A DNA stretch of 64,000 nucleotides from positions 1 through 64,000 of the forward strand of contig NZ_PPRL01000141.1 of the NCBI RefSeq assembly GCF_002902235.1. The letters run 5' to 3'. Positions within the stretch are counted from its first letter, which is position 1. Every line of letters begins with the position of its first letter. Below are positions 50,510 through 62,782 of this stretch, piece by piece. The notes beneath the pieces were generated by a model, which saw nothing but the letters and a program-made list of their open reading frames with translations, was not told where the DNA came from and ran no database searches. The stretch comes from Staphylococcus ureilyticus (lineage in GTDB: Bacteria > Bacillota > Bacilli > Staphylococcales > Staphylococcaceae). The translations under genes were made by a program, and so were the position numbers.

Positions 50510-50609
50510 TTGCTTTTTTAAATGTATAGTAGTATTATAGCAAATATAAGAGGTTATATTTTTTTGTCCCAGTAGGGACGTAAAAAGTCAATCTATGGTT
50601 AGAACTTGA
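50510..50609 (+). promoter_or_regulatory. gap operon promoter and CggR operator
   Basis: TTGCTT (50510-50515), 17 bp, TATTAT (50533-50538) make a good promoter. Downstream lies GGGACGTAAAAAGTCA (50575-50590), which fits the CggR half-site GGGACGTTTTTTGTC of Bacillus, with flanking GTCCC (50566-50570) and a second partial site TTGACCC near 50606-50612. CggR bound here would block transcription until fructose-1,6-bisphosphate rises. Confidence 0.8.
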
Positions 50610-50640
50610 CCCTTGTATATAGAAACGGAGGAGGTTAGTA

Positions 50641-51669
50641 GTGAAGAACTTGATAAAAATTCAACAAAAGCTTGTCCCAGAAATTGTTGAAAAGATGTAT
50701 CGTCGTTTTTCAATACTCACTACTATCGCTCAGTATCAACCCGTCGGTAGACGTAGTTTAAGTGAATATATGGATTTAACTGAAAGAGTGTTGCGTTCTG
50801 AAACAGATGTTTTAAAGAAACAAGCACTTATCAAAGTTAAACCTACAGGTATGGAAATCACTGAAGCTGGTGAAACGACAGTACGCCAACTCAATAGTTA
50901 TTTTAACGTTTATTCAGATGATCATCACCTTGCGCAAATTATCAAAGAAAAATATGGCATTAAAGATGTTTATGTCATTCCTGGTGATTCAGACACTGAT
51001 AAAACGGTTAAAATTGAATTATCTAAACAAGCCGGACAGCTAGTTGAAGATGTTTTATACGATCATGCAACTGTAGCAGTTACTGGTGGCTCAACAATGG
51101 CATACGTAAGTGAAGCTATGCATCGGCAACCTTACGACGTATTTTTTGTACCTGCAAGAGGTGGGCTTGGTGAAAACGTTGTATATCAAGCCAATACGAT
51201 TGCAGCCAGTATGGCTCAGCAAACAGATGGAGATTATACAACGCTTTATGTACCAGATAATGTCAGTGAAACAACGTATAATACACTTATGTTAGAGCCT
51301 TCAGTGATACACACTTTAGAAAAAATTAAAGAAGCAAATATTACAATCCACGGCATTGGTGATGCGCTGAAGATGGCGCGTAGACGTCAATCACCTAGTG
51401 AAGTTATTGAAAAACTTCAACATCACAATGCCTCGGGAGAAGCATTTGGATATTATTTCGATGAACAAGGGCAGATCGTTCACAAAGTAAAAACAATCGG
51501 ACTTCAATTAGAAGACCTTGTATCGAAAAAGTTTATCTTTGCCGTTGCTGGGGGTAAATCAAAAGGAGAGGCAATTAAAGCTTATCTTTCGATTGCACCC
51601 AAAAACACTGTGTTAATCACAGATGAAGGAGCGGCAAGTATTATCGCGAATAATAGTAATAAAAAGTGA
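50641..51669 (+). CDS. cggR: Central glycolytic genes regulator CggR/GapR
   Basis: CggR is a SorC/DeoR-type repressor that senses fructose-1,6-bisphosphate and controls gapA and the genes after it. The N-terminal helix-turn-helix lies at about 20-70 (TIAQYQPVGRRSLSEYMDLTERVLRSE). The sugar-phosphate binding domain has VTGGSTMAYVSEAM, FVPARGGLGENVVYQAN and FAVAGGKSKGEAI. It has 342 residues with a GTG start preceded by GGAGGAGG. It is the first gene of its own operon, so it is autoregulated. Confidence 0.93.
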   Translation: MKNLIKIQQKLVPEIVEKMYRRFSILTTIAQYQPVGRRSLSEYMDLTERVLRSETDVLKKQALIKVKPTGMEITEAGETTVRQLNSYFNVYSDDHHLAQIIKEKYGIKDVYVIPGDSDTDKTVKIELSKQAGQLVEDVLYDHATVAVTGGSTMAYVSEAMHRQPYDVFFVPARGGLGENVVYQANTIAASMAQQTDGDYTTLYVPDNVSETTYNTLMLEPSVIHTLEKIKEANITIHGIGDALKMARRRQSPSEVIEKLQHHNASGEAFGYYFDEQGQIVHKVKTIGLQLEDLVSKKFIFAVAGGKSKGEAIKAYLSIAPKNTVLITDEGAASIIANNSNKK

Positions 51670-51708
51670 TTCCACTTTTTAAATATCATTTTAAAGGAGG
51701 CCATTATA

Positions 51709-52716
51709 ATGGCAGTTAAAGTAGCAATTAATGGTTTTGGTAGAATTGGTCGTTTAGCATTCAGAAGAATTCAAGATGTAGAAGGAATCGATGTAGTAGC
51801 AGTAAACGACTTAACAGATGATGAAATGTTAGCTCATTTATTAAAATATGACACTACACAAGGTCGCTTCACAGGAGAAGTTGAAGTTGAAGAGAATGGT
51901 TTCCGCGTTAACGGATTAGAAGTTAAATCATTTTCTGAGCCAGATCCAAGCAAATTACCTTGGGGAGACTTAGATATCGATGTAGTATTAGAATGTACTG
52001 GTTTATTTACAGATAAAGAAAAAGCAGAAGCACATATCAATGCAGGAGCTAAAAAAGTATTGATTTCAGCACCAGCTAAAGGTGACTTGAAAACAATCGT
52101 TTACAACACTAACCATGATACTTTAGATGGTTCAGAAGACGTTGTTTCAGGTGCTTCATGTACTACTAACTCATTAGCACCAGTTGCTAAAGTGTTGAAT
52201 GATGAATTCGGTTTAATCGAAGGTTTCATGACTACAATTCATGCTTACACTGGTGACCAAAGCACACAAGATGCGCCTCATAGAAAAGGTGACAAACGTC
52301 GTGCACGTGCAGCTGCTGAAAACATTATCCCTAACTCAACAGGTGCTGCTAAAGCTATCGGCCTAGTAATTCCTGAAATTGATGGTAAATTAGACGGTGG
52401 AGCACAACGTGTACCAGTTGCAACTGGTTCATTAACTGAATTAACAGTAGTTTTAGATAAAAATGTAAGTATCGAAGACGTAAATAACGCAATGAAAAAT
52501 GCATCTAACGAATCATTCGGTTATACTGAAGATGAAATCGTTTCTTCTGATGTAATCGGAATGACTTACGGTTCACTATTTGATGCAACTCAAACACGTG
52601 TTATGACTGTTGGAGATCGTCAATTAGTTAAAGTAGCAGCTTGGTATGATAACGAAATGTCATACACTTCACAATTAGTACGCACATTAGAATATTTAGC
52701 AAGTCACGCTAAATAA
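51709..52716 (+). CDS. gapA: Glyceraldehyde-3-phosphate dehydrogenase (glycolytic)
   Basis: GapA oxidises glyceraldehyde-3-phosphate to 1,3-bisphosphoglycerate with NAD. The 335-residue protein has the NAD-binding N-terminus [16 protein letters not shown] (about 6-21), and the catalytic cysteine and neighbours in [17 protein letters not shown] (cysteine near 151). The histidine is in [10 protein letters not shown]. The strong site AAAGGAGG precedes it. It lies 39 bases after cggR and is the most highly expressed gene of the operon in relatives. Confidence 0.97.
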   Translation: MAVKVAINGFGRIGRLAFRRIQDVEGIDVVAVNDLTDDEMLAHLLKYDTTQGRFTGEVEVEENGFRVNGLEVKSFSEPDPSKLPWGDLDIDVVLECTGLFTDKEKAEAHINAGAKKVLISAPAKGDLKTIVYNTNHDTLDGSEDVVSGASCTTNSLAPVAKVLNDEFGLIEGFMTTIHAYTGDQSTQDAPHRKGDKRRARAAAENIIPNSTGAAKAIGLVIPEIDGKLDGGAQRVPVATGSLTELTVVLDKNVSIEDVNNAMKNASNESFGYTEDEIVSSDVIGMTYGSLFDATQTRVMTVGDRQLVKVAAWYDNEMSYTSQLVRTLEYLASHAK

Positions 52717-52777
52717 TTTGATGCTCACTTTAGTTTAACAAGTATAGCGTTGTGAAATTGAATCAATAAGCTTAGGA

Positions 52778-52812
52778 GTAAGCGGGGAGCTCAACGCTTC
52801 TCCGCTTATTTT
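52778..52812 (+). promoter_or_regulatory. GC-rich hairpin in the gapA-pgk gap
   Basis: AAGCGGGGAGC pairs with GCTTCTCCGCTT, with a small bulge, around a four- or five-base loop, followed by ATTTTACTTTATT. It resembles a partial terminator or a 3' stabiliser that would let gapA mRNA exceed pgk mRNA. Confidence 0.6.
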
Positions 52813-52845
52813 ACTTTATTCATCCATCTAAAGGAGGAAGATTAC

Positions 52846-54036
52846 ATGACAAAAAAAATTGTATCTGATATCGAGTTAAAAGGTAAAACTGTACTTGTAC
52901 GTGCAGATTTTAACGTACCTATGAAAGACGGTGAAATTACGGACGACAATCGTATCGTTCAAGCTTTACCAACTATAAAATATATTATTGAACAAGGTGG
53001 TAAAGTCGTTTTATTCTCTCACTTAGGAAAAGTTAAAGAAGAAAGTGATAAAGCAGAATTAACTTTAAAACCTGTAGCTAATGCATTAGCTGAAAAATTA
53101 AATAAAGACGTGGCATTTGTTCCTGAAACACGTGGAACACAATTAGAGCACTCAATTAAAGATTTAAATGAAGGTGATGTGCTATTAGTTGAAAATACAC
53201 GTTTTGAAGATTTAGAAGGTAAAAAAGAGTCTAAAAATGACCCTGAATTAGGTGAATACTGGGCATCATTAGGTGATGTATTTGTAAATGATGCATTTGG
53301 AACGGCACACCGTAAACATGCGTCAAACGTAGGTATTGCAGCTCACTTAGAAACTGTAGCAGGTTATCTAATGGAAAAAGAAATTAGATATATCGGTGGT
53401 GTTGTAGAAAACCCAGATAAACCTGTAGTTGCAATTCTTGGTGGCGCTAAAGTTTCAGATAAAATTGGTGTAATCACTAACTTATTGAAAATTGCAGATA
53501 AAGTGCTTATTGGTGGCGGTATGTCATACACATTCTTCAAAGCGCAAGGTAAAGAAATCGGCTTATCTTTATTAGAAGAAGATAAAGTAGACTTTGCAAA
53601 AGAATTGTTAGAAAAAGCAGGAGATCAAATTGTATTACCTGTAGACTGTAAAGTTGCAAAAGAATTTTCTAATGATGCGAAGATTACAGAAGTTTCTGTT
53701 GATAACATTCCTGCCGACCAAGAAGCGATGGATGTTGGTCCGAAAACTGTAGAATTATTCAAAGAAAAACTACAAGGCGCTCATACAGTAGTTTGGAATG
53801 GACCTATGGGTGTATTTGAATTCAGTAATTTCGCAAAAGGTACAATTGGGGTTTGTGAAGCAATTGCTGAAATGAAAGATGCAAACACAATTATCGGTGG
53901 TGGCGATTCAGCTGCAGCAGCGATTTCATTAGGATATGCTGATGACTTTAGTCACATTTCAACTGGTGGCGGTGCTTCATTAGAATATCTTGAAGGTAAG
54001 GAACTGCCAGGTGTCGTTGCGATTGCTAATAAATAA
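52846..54036 (+). CDS. pgk: Phosphoglycerate kinase
   Basis: Pgk makes ATP from 1,3-bisphosphoglycerate. The 396-residue protein has the N-terminal substrate-binding RADFNVPM (about 19-26), the basic patch FSHLGK and [13 protein letters not shown]. In the C-terminal nucleotide domain [23 protein letters not shown] and [10 protein letters not shown] (the glycine-rich loop) are seen. The ribosome site is AAAGGAGG. It follows gapA after a 129-base gap with a hairpin. Confidence 0.97.
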   Translation: MTKKIVSDIELKGKTVLVRADFNVPMKDGEITDDNRIVQALPTIKYIIEQGGKVVLFSHLGKVKEESDKAELTLKPVANALAEKLNKDVAFVPETRGTQLEHSIKDLNEGDVLLVENTRFEDLEGKKESKNDPELGEYWASLGDVFVNDAFGTAHRKHASNVGIAAHLETVAGYLMEKEIRYIGGVVENPDKPVVAILGGAKVSDKIGVITNLLKIADKVLIGGGMSYTFFKAQGKEIGLSLLEEDKVDFAKELLEKAGDQIVLPVDCKVAKEFSNDAKITEVSVDNIPADQEAMDVGPKTVELFKEKLQGAHTVVWNGPMGVFEFSNFAKGTIGVCEAIAEMKDANTIIGGGDSAAAAISLGYADDFSHISTGGGASLEYLEGKELPGVVAIANK

Positions 54037-54061
54037 TCGTTAATTTACGAGCAAAACTTGA

Positions 54062-54862
<801 letters not shown>

Positions 54863-54863
54863 T

Positions 54864-56381
54864 ATGGCTAAACAACCAACTGCATTAATTATTTTAGATG
54901 GTTTTGCAAATAGAGAAAGTGAGCATGGTAATGCTGTGAAACTAGCTAATAAACCTAATTTTGACCGTTATTATAATCAATATCCAACAACACAAATCGA
55001 AGCGAGTGGCTTGGATGTTGGACTTCCTGAAGGTCAAATGGGTAATTCAGAAGTTGGACACATGAATATTGGCGCTGGACGCATTGTTTATCAAAGTTTA
55101 ACACGTATCAATAAATCTATTGAAGATGGCGATTTCTTTGAAAATGATGTATTGAACCAGGCGATTCAACACGTAAAAGGCAATCAATCAGCACTTCATA
55201 TTTTTGGTTTATTGTCAGATGGTGGTGTGCATAGTCATTACAAGCATCTATTTGCTTTATTAGAATTAGCCAAAAAGCAAGGCGTTGACAACGTTTATGT
55301 ACACGCGTTCTTAGATGGACGTGATGTTGACCAAAAATCAGCACTTAAATATATCGAAGAAACAGAAGCTAAATTCAAAGAATTAGGCATTGGCCAATTC
55401 GCATCTGTTTCAGGTCGTTATTATGCAATGGATCGTGATAAACGCTGGGATAGAGAAGAAAAAGCTTATAACGCAATTCGTAACTTTGGTGGAGAAACAT
55501 TTGAATCAGCTAAAGCTGGTGTTGAAGCAAACTATGCTAAAGATTTAACTGATGAATTTGTCGAACCATTTATCATCAAAGATCAAAATAATGGCGTGAA
55601 TGATGGAGATGCAGTCATCTTCTATAACTTCCGTCCTGATAGAGCTGGTCAACTGTCTGAAATCTTTACAGATAAAGCATTTGAAGGCTTTAAAGTAGAC
55701 CAAGTTAATGACTTATTTTACGCTACATTTACAAAATATAATGATAATGTAGATGCAAAAATTGTTTTTGAAAAAGTCGACTTAACAAATACAATTGGTG
55801 AAGTTGCACAAGATAATGGCTTGAAACAGTTACGTATAGCGGAAACTGAAAAATTCCCGCATGTCACTTATTTTATGAGTGGTGGTCGCAATGATGAATT
55901 CGAAGGTGAACGTCGTAGATTGATTGACTCACCTAAAGTTGCAACTTATGATCTTAAACCAGAAATGAGTGCTTATGAAGTCAAAGACGCACTGATTGAA
56001 GAGTTGAATAAAGGTGACTTAGACTTAATCTTATTAAACTTTGCCAATCCTGATATGGTGGGGCATAGTGGTATGCTTGAACCTACAATCAAAGCGATTG
56101 AAGCAGTTGATGAGTGTTTAGGTGAAGTCGTAGATAAAATTATTGATATGGGTGGTCATGCCATCATTACAGCTGACCATGGTAACTCAGATATGGTACT
56201 CACTGATGATGAGCAACCAATGACAACACATACGACTAACCCTGTACCAGTGATTGTTACTAAAGAGGGTGAAACTTTACGTGAAACAGGTCGACTAGGT
56301 GATTTAGCGCCTACACTATTAGATTTGTTACAAGTAAAACAACCTGAAGACATGACTGGCGAATCACTTATCAAGCATTAA
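54864..56381 (+). CDS. gpmI: Phosphoglycerate mutase, cofactor-independent
   Basis: GpmI converts 3- to 2-phosphoglycerate with a phosphoserine intermediate and two manganese ions. The 505-residue protein starts at 54864 (GAAGGTG upstream, inside tpiA). It has the alkaline-phosphatase-like metal site [12 protein letters not shown], the active serine in [15 protein letters not shown] (about residue 62), and C-terminal metal ligands in [12 protein letters not shown] and ITADHGNSD. It ends the cggR-gapA-pgk-tpiA-gpmI run. Confidence 0.97.
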   Translation: MAKQPTALIILDGFANRESEHGNAVKLANKPNFDRYYNQYPTTQIEASGLDVGLPEGQMGNSEVGHMNIGAGRIVYQSLTRINKSIEDGDFFENDVLNQAIQHVKGNQSALHIFGLLSDGGVHSHYKHLFALLELAKKQGVDNVYVHAFLDGRDVDQKSALKYIEETEAKFKELGIGQFASVSGRYYAMDRDKRWDREEKAYNAIRNFGGETFESAKAGVEANYAKDLTDEFVEPFIIKDQNNGVNDGDAVIFYNFRPDRAGQLSEIFTDKAFEGFKVDQVNDLFYATFTKYNDNVDAKIVFEKVDLTNTIGEVAQDNGLKQLRIAETEKFPHVTYFMSGGRNDEFEGERRRLIDSPKVATYDLKPEMSAYEVKDALIEELNKGDLDLILLNFANPDMVGHSGMLEPTIKAIEAVDECLGEVVDKIIDMGGHAIITADHGNSDMVLTDDEQPMTTHTTNPVPVIVTKEGETLRETGRLGDLAPTLLDLLQVKQPEDMTGESLIKH

Positions 56382-56424
56382 AATAATATAAACACAATAT
56401 GGTCCAAAGACCAGAAATATAAGG

Positions 56425-56467
56425 GCGTGTCATTGTTTAAGATTTGCTTAAATGACTGATGGCACGC
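56425..56467 (+). terminator. Hairpin after gpmI
   Basis: GCGTGTCAT (56425-56433) pairs with ATGGCACGC (56459-56467), with an inner TCATT/AATGA and TTTAAG/CTTAAA stem. There is no T-run, so it may slow transcription or protect the 3' end more than terminate. Confidence 0.5.
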
Positions 56468-56494
56468 ATAATCAAAATGAAGTAATTAAATTAT

Positions 56495-56522
56495 TTGTAT
56501 TTATAGTATTTATAGCTATAAT
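56495..56522 (+). promoter_or_regulatory. eno promoter
   Basis: TTGTAT (56495-56500), a 16-bp spacer and a perfect TATAAT (56517-56522) lie about 50 bases before eno. Eno can thus be expressed apart from the CggR-controlled genes. Confidence 0.75.
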
Positions 56523-56530
56523 AAAGATGA

Positions 56531-57880
<1,350 letters not shown>

Positions 57881-57908
57881 TGTTTATCTAAAAATGAGTT
57901 CACGCGCT

Positions 57909-57942
57909 AACACGTAAACCCTATGGGTTTGCGTGTTTTTTG
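57909..57942 (+). terminator. eno terminator
   Basis: AACACGTAAACCC pairs with GGGTTTGCGTGTT with one mismatch around TAT, then TTTTT. Confidence 0.88.
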
Positions 57943-58143
57943 ATTGGATGAAAAATCATATACCAAGCGTATGGTGCAGTTAGGTTATTGCGATACCTGT
58001 CGATTTCAGTTATGATGACCAATTGTGTCAGAGAAACATACATATTAATGAAATACAAGATTTACATTGTTTAATTTGTTCATCTTTGTTTGTGAAACTG
58101 ATATAATTAATAGTGTAAATTATAGAAGGAGCATTGACTGATT

Positions 58144-58605
58144 ATGAAGGCACAACCTAAAACAAAAGAAATTCGAACAGGTCATTTTCTTGCATACACT
58201 TCACTAATTATAGCAATACTTTATGCGATTCATTTATTCGTTATTTTAGACGATAGTGTAATAAAACAAATGTTAATAAATAGTAGACAAAAGCCTTCTG
58301 AAAACGCAATTGGTGTGATAAAAAACAGTTTCCAATTTACAGGTATCATGTATGTGATTGCTAATTTAACAGGGATTATTGCGATTTGGAATAGGCATAC
58401 TTATTTGTGGTGGTTTATGTTTGCAGTATTCACTTCACAAATTTTATATAATTTAGTTAATATCAATGCGGTTTATGAAGCGATATTAGATACAAAATCA
58501 ATGATTAATATCTTACCGTTAACAATTGTATTGATCATGTCACTTATTTTAGCGATATATATGCTGGTTGTTTCAATTAAACGTAAAAGCACTTTTAATA
58601 GATAG
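58144..58605 (+). CDS. Four-helix membrane protein of unknown function
   Basis: This 153-residue protein has four predicted membrane helices: HFLAYTSLIIAILYAIHLFVI, FQFTGIMYVIANLTGIIAIW, LWWFMFAVFTSQILYNLV and ILPLTIVLIMSLILAIYMLV. It ends in a basic tail. It lacks a recognised motif. A similar hypothetical gene stands between eno and secG in S. aureus, as I remember. The ribosome site GAAGGAG precedes ATG 58144. It stands alone, about 70 bases before secG. Confidence 0.72.
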   Translation: MKAQPKTKEIRTGHFLAYTSLIIAILYAIHLFVILDDSVIKQMLINSRQKPSENAIGVIKNSFQFTGIMYVIANLTGIIAIWNRHTYLWWFMFAVFTSQILYNLVNINAVYEAILDTKSMINILPLTIVLIMSLILAIYMLVVSIKRKSTFNR

Positions 58606-58673
58606 AAGTTTGCTAAATAAGATAAACGTGTGATATAATGCGGTTCGTATATAATGAATGGAGGACAATTTTT

Positions 58674-58907
58674 ATGCATACATTTTTCATAATCATTTTA
58701 ATTTTAGATTGTATTGCATTAGTGACTGTTGTATTACTCCAAGAAGGTAAAAGTAATGGACTATCAGGTGCGATAAGCGGTGGCGCTGAACAGTTATTTG
58801 GTAAACAAAAACAACGTGGCGTTGATTTATTCTTGCATAGATTAACAATTGTATTGTCTGTCATTTTCTTCTTGTTAATGTTAGGCATAAGTTATTTTGG
58901 TTTATAA
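58674..58907 (+). CDS. secG: Preprotein translocase subunit SecG
   Basis: SecG is the small accessory subunit of the SecYEG channel. From ATG 58674, which follows GGAGGAC, it has 77 residues. Two membrane helices ([20 protein letters not shown] and [19 protein letters not shown]) flank the conserved loop [24 protein letters not shown]. The upstream in-frame ATG at 58638 lies before the ribosome site and is rejected. Together with secA it places two Sec genes in this window. Confidence 0.93.
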   Translation: MHTFFIIILILDCIALVTVVLLQEGKSNGLSGAISGGAEQLFGKQKQRGVDLFLHRLTIVLSVIFFLLMLGISYFGL

Positions 58908-58938
58908 GGTCCGACAATGTAAAAGTCGGGCTTTTTTA
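58908..58938 (+). terminator. secG terminator
   Basis: GTCCGAC pairs with GTCGGGC (one G-T pair) around AATGTAAAA, followed by TTTTTT. Confidence 0.85.
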
Positions 58939-59047
58939 TTTATAATGGAAGTATTCGACTTTTAAATGATTCGAAGTAGGGAATATATTTTGAGTACAAC
59001 TGATATCATAATTATTTTAATAGCTTGGATGAAGGGATTGAGTCACG

Positions 59048-59788
59048 ATGCAAATTAGATTACCAGAACCATTCTTTTTTGAAGAAGGTAATCGTGCTGT
59101 ATTACTTTTACATGGTTTTACAGGGAATTCTTCAGATGTAAGACAGTTAGGTAGATTCTTACAAAAAAAGGGTTACACTTCTTATGCACCACAATATGAT
59201 GGTCATGCAGCACCACCAGAAGAGATACTGCAATCTAGTCCATTTGCATGGTATAAAGATGCAATAGATGGATATGAATTCCTTGTTGATAAAGGATATG
59301 ATGAAATTGTGGTTGCTGGCTTATCACTGGGTGGTTGTTATGCATTAAAAATAAGCTTAGATAGAGATGTAAAGGGTATTATAACAATGTGTTCACCTAT
59401 GCATATTAAGACTGAAGGTGCAATGTTTGATGGTGTCTTAACGTATGCGCGTAATTTCAAAAAATACGAAGGCAAAGATGAAGCGACAATAGAAAAAGAA
59501 ATGGATGCGTTTCATCCAACAGATACGTTAAAAGATCTACAAGGTCAGATTCAAAGTATACGTAATCAAGTAGACGAGGTAATGGATCCACTATTTGTTA
59601 TCCAAGGTGAGCAAGATCAAATGATTAATACCGACTCTGCTAATATTATATACAATGACAGCGAGTCTGATGATAAAGAAATTAAATGGTATGCGAATTC
59701 AGGACATGTCATTACAATTGATAAAGAAAAAGAAAAAGTTTTTGAAGATATATACCAATTCTTAGAATCATTAGATTGGTCCAAATAA
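59048..59788 (+). CDS. est: Carboxylesterase (alpha/beta hydrolase)
   Basis: This 246-residue alpha/beta hydrolase is of the Est30/monoacylglycerol lipase-like type. The oxyanion strand is LLLHGFTGNSSDVRQLG (about 19-35), the nucleophile serine is in VVAGLSLGGCYAL (about 90-102), and the acid and histidine are in FVIQGEQDQMI and ANSGHVITID. It is cytosolic, with no signal peptide, and acts on short-chain esters in relatives. It lies 35 bases before rnr, in the conserved secG-est-rnr-smpB-ssrA order. Confidence 0.9.
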   Translation: MQIRLPEPFFFEEGNRAVLLLHGFTGNSSDVRQLGRFLQKKGYTSYAPQYDGHAAPPEEILQSSPFAWYKDAIDGYEFLVDKGYDEIVVAGLSLGGCYALKISLDRDVKGIITMCSPMHIKTEGAMFDGVLTYARNFKKYEGKDEATIEKEMDAFHPTDTLKDLQGQIQSIRNQVDEVMDPLFVIQGEQDQMINTDSANIIYNDSESDDKEIKWYANSGHVITIDKEKEKVFEDIYQFLESLDWSK

Positions 59789-59823
59789 ATTTTTAGTATT
59801 TAATTATAGAAAGGAGGGGCATA

Positions 59824-62196
59824 ATGAATTTAAAGCAATCCATAGAAGAAATTATTAAGCAACCAGATTATGAACCCATGTCTGTATCAGATTTTCAAGA
59901 TGCATTAGGTTTAAATAGTGCCGACTCATTTAGAGACTTAATCAAGGTACTTGTTGAATTAGAACAAACAGGATTAATTCAACGTACGAAGACAGATAGA
60001 TACCAACGTAAGGAATCTAAAAAATCAAAACAATCGAAATTAATACAAGGTACGCTTAGTCAAAATAAAAAAGGCTTTGCATTCTTACGTCCTGAAGACG
60101 ATGAGATGGATGATGTCTTTATCCCACCTACAAAGATTAATCGTGCAATGGATGGAGATACTGTACTTGTCGAATTACAAAACTCTAAAGGTGAACATAA
60201 AGGTAAGCTGGAAGGTGAAGTAAAATCAATCGAAAAACACTCCGTTACCCAAGTAGTGGGCACGTACAGTGAAGCTCGACATTTTGGATTTGTCTTACCA
60301 GATGATAAACGCATTATGCAAGATGTGTTTATACCTAAAGGTCATAATTTAGGTGCGATAGATGGGCATAAAGTATTAGTACAAATCACGAAATATGCGG
60401 ACGGTACCGATAACCCAGAAGGCCAAGTTTCAGCAATTTTAGGTCATAAAAATGATCCAGGTGTCGACATCTTGTCGATTATCTATCAACATGGTATTGA
60501 AATAGAATTTCCAGATAAGGTATTAGAAGAAGCTGAAGCTGTACCAGATGAAATCAAACCATCTGAAATTGAAGGACGTCGTGATTTAAGAAATGAGCTA
60601 ACTATTACAATTGATGGCGCAGACGCTAAAGACTTAGATGACGCAATTAGTGTCAAGAAGTTAGATAATGGTCATACACAATTGACAGTGAGTATCGCTG
60701 ATGTCAGTTATTATGTAACGGAAGGATCAGCACTAAATGAAGAAGCATACGACCGTGCAACAAGTGTATATTTAGTTGACCGTGTAATTCCAATGATACC
60801 TCATCGACTTAGTAACGGTATTTGTTCATTGAATCCACAAGTAGATAGGCTAACTTTAAGTTGCCAGATGGAATTAGATGAACGTGGTCATGTGGTTAAT
60901 CATGAAATCTTTGATAGTGTGATTCATTCAAATTATCGTATGACATACGATGAAGTGAATGAAATTATTACAGATCAAAATGAAGATACGCGCAAACAAT
61001 ATAACGAAGTTACACCAATGCTTGATTTAGCTAAAGACTTGTCTGAACGTTTAATCAACATGCGTAAACGCCGTGGTGAAATTGACTTCGATATCAGTGA
61101 AGCCAAAGTACTAGTCAATGATGAAGGCATTCCAACAGACGTAGAATTAAGAAAACGCGGTGAAGGTGAACGTCTCATCGAATCGTTTATGTTAGCAGCC
61201 AACGAAACGATAGCAGAACATTTCGATCGATTAAATGTACCATTTATATATCGTGTACACGAGCAACCGAAATCAGAACGTTTACGCCAATTCTTTGACT
61301 TTATTACTAACTTTGGTTTAATGATTAAAGGTACTGGCGAAGAAGTACATCCATCAACTTTACAAAAAATTCAACAAGAAGTAGAAGGTCAACCAGAGCA
61401 AATGGTCATTTCTACTATGATGTTACGTTCAATGCAACAAGCACGTTATGATGATGTGAATCTAGGTCACTTCGGCCTGTCAGCAGAACACTATACACAC
61501 TTTACATCACCGATTCGGAGATATCCAGATTTAATCGTGCATAGACTTATTCGTAAATATCTTATTGATAAAACAATGGATGATAAAACACTTAATAAAT
61601 GGGAAGAAGCATTACCAGAAATTGCTGATCATACATCACAAAGAGAACGTAGAGCGATCGAAGCAGAACGTGACACCGATGAATTGAAGAAAGCAGAATA
61701 TATGGTTCAACATATCGGAGAAGAATATGAAGGTATCATCAGCTCTGTAGCTAATTTTGGTATGTTTATCGAATTGCCAAATACAATCGAAGGTATGGTA
61801 CATGTATCAGAGATGACCGACGATTATTATCACTTCGATGAACGTCAAATGGCAATGATTGGAGAACGCCAAGCTAAAGTCTTCCGCATCGGTGATCCAG
61901 TTAAAATCAAAGTTGTTAACGTAGATGTTGATGAGCGTATGATCGATTTCCAAATTGTCGGGATGCCATTACCGAAAAAAGAGCGTAGTCCAAGACCTTC
62001 ACGTGGTAAGACGATTCAAGCGAAGCCACGCGGTCAATCATTAGATAACTCAAATAATGATAAAAAAGGCAAGAAGAAACAACGAAAAGGTAAAAACCAA
62101 CGCAATAAAAACAAACAAGCAAGTGGTAACACCAAACACAAGCCATTTTACAAAGATAAAAAAGTGAAAAATAAAGCTCGTAAGAAGAAAAAATAA
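59824..62196 (+). CDS. rnr: Ribonuclease R
   Basis: RNase R is a 3'-5' exoribonuclease that can unwind structured RNA and degrades non-stop mRNAs in trans-translation. The 790-residue protein has an N-terminal winged-helix region (about 1-65), cold-shock domains (GTLSQNKKGFAFLRPEDDEMDDVFIP), and the RNB catalytic domain with TIDGADAKDLDDAISV and its metal aspartates (about 260-275). A C-terminal S1 domain (EYEGIISSVANFGMFIEL) precedes a lysine-rich tail. The ribosome site is AAAGGAGG. It lies 22 bases before smpB. Confidence 0.96.
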   Translation: MNLKQSIEEIIKQPDYEPMSVSDFQDALGLNSADSFRDLIKVLVELEQTGLIQRTKTDRYQRKESKKSKQSKLIQGTLSQNKKGFAFLRPEDDEMDDVFIPPTKINRAMDGDTVLVELQNSKGEHKGKLEGEVKSIEKHSVTQVVGTYSEARHFGFVLPDDKRIMQDVFIPKGHNLGAIDGHKVLVQITKYADGTDNPEGQVSAILGHKNDPGVDILSIIYQHGIEIEFPDKVLEEAEAVPDEIKPSEIEGRRDLRNELTITIDGADAKDLDDAISVKKLDNGHTQLTVSIADVSYYVTEGSALNEEAYDRATSVYLVDRVIPMIPHRLSNGICSLNPQVDRLTLSCQMELDERGHVVNHEIFDSVIHSNYRMTYDEVNEIITDQNEDTRKQYNEVTPMLDLAKDLSERLINMRKRRGEIDFDISEAKVLVNDEGIPTDVELRKRGEGERLIESFMLAANETIAEHFDRLNVPFIYRVHEQPKSERLRQFFDFITNFGLMIKGTGEEVHPSTLQKIQQEVEGQPEQMVISTMMLRSMQQARYDDVNLGHFGLSAEHYTHFTSPIRRYPDLIVHRLIRKYLIDKTMDDKTLNKWEEALPEIADHTSQRERRAIEAERDTDELKKAEYMVQHIGEEYEGIISSVANFGMFIELPNTIEGMVHVSEMTDDYYHFDERQMAMIGERQAKVFRIGDPVKIKVVNVDVDERMIDFQIVGMPLPKKERSPRPSRGKTIQAKPRGQSLDNSNNDKKGKKKQRKGKNQRNKNKQASGNTKHKPFYKDKKVKNKARKKKK

Positions 62197-62218
62197 TTCA
62201 ACAAAGAGGTGAAACTCA

Positions 62219-62683
62219 ATGCCAAAGAAAAAATCACCAGGAACATTAGCTGAAAATCGTAAGGCCAGACATGATTTTAATATAGAAGATACGATTGAAG
62301 CGGGCATTGTGTTGAAAGGGACAGAAATTAAGTCCATTCGTCGTGGCAGTGCAAACCTTAAAGATAGCTATGCGCAAGTAAATCGTGGCGAAATGTTTTT
62401 AAATAATATGCACATTGCCCCATATGAAGAAGGAAATCGATTTAACCATGACCCACGTCGTTCACGCAAATTACTATTACACAAACGTGAAATAGCAAAA
62501 TTAGGAGAACGTACTAGAGAAATTGGTTATTCCATCATTCCTTTAAAACTCTATTTAAAACACGGTCAATGCAAAGTTTTACTTGGTGTTGCAAGAGGTA
62601 AGAAAAAACATGATAAACGTCAGGCATTGAAAGAAAAAGCAATGAAACGTGACGTAGATAGAGCGCTTAAAGCGCGTTATTAA
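62219..62683 (+). CDS. smpB: SmpB, tmRNA-binding protein
   Basis: SmpB carries tmRNA into stalled ribosomes. The 154-residue protein has the beta-barrel with [27 protein letters not shown] (about 18-44) and the C-terminal basic tail [22 protein letters not shown] that reads the empty A site. The ribosome site is AAAGAGGTG. It is directly followed by the ssrA RNA gene, its partner, and preceded by rnr, which removes the released mRNA. Confidence 0.97.
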   Translation: MPKKKSPGTLAENRKARHDFNIEDTIEAGIVLKGTEIKSIRRGSANLKDSYAQVNRGEMFLNNMHIAPYEEGNRFNHDPRRSRKLLLHKREIAKLGERTREIGYSIIPLKLYLKHGQCKVLLGVARGKKKHDKRQALKEKAMKRDVDRALKARY

Positions 62684-62725
62684 GCGAAAATATTGCCAAA
62701 GACTTCGATCTTTGGTAATATAATA

Positions 62726-62777
62726 TGTGCTTTCTGAAAAAGATAGATGATTAAATCTACAGAAAGTACATTATATT
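62726..62777 (+). promoter_or_regulatory. ssrA promoter region with inverted repeat
   Basis: TGTGCTTTCTG pairs with CAGAAAGTACA (one G-T or mismatched pair) across about 23 bases (62726-62770), and a -10 TATATT at 62772-62777 lies six bases before the mature tmRNA start. The -35 is poor. Another TATAAT-like sequence at 62719 could start a longer precursor. Confidence 0.5.
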
Positions 62778-62782
62778 ATTAA

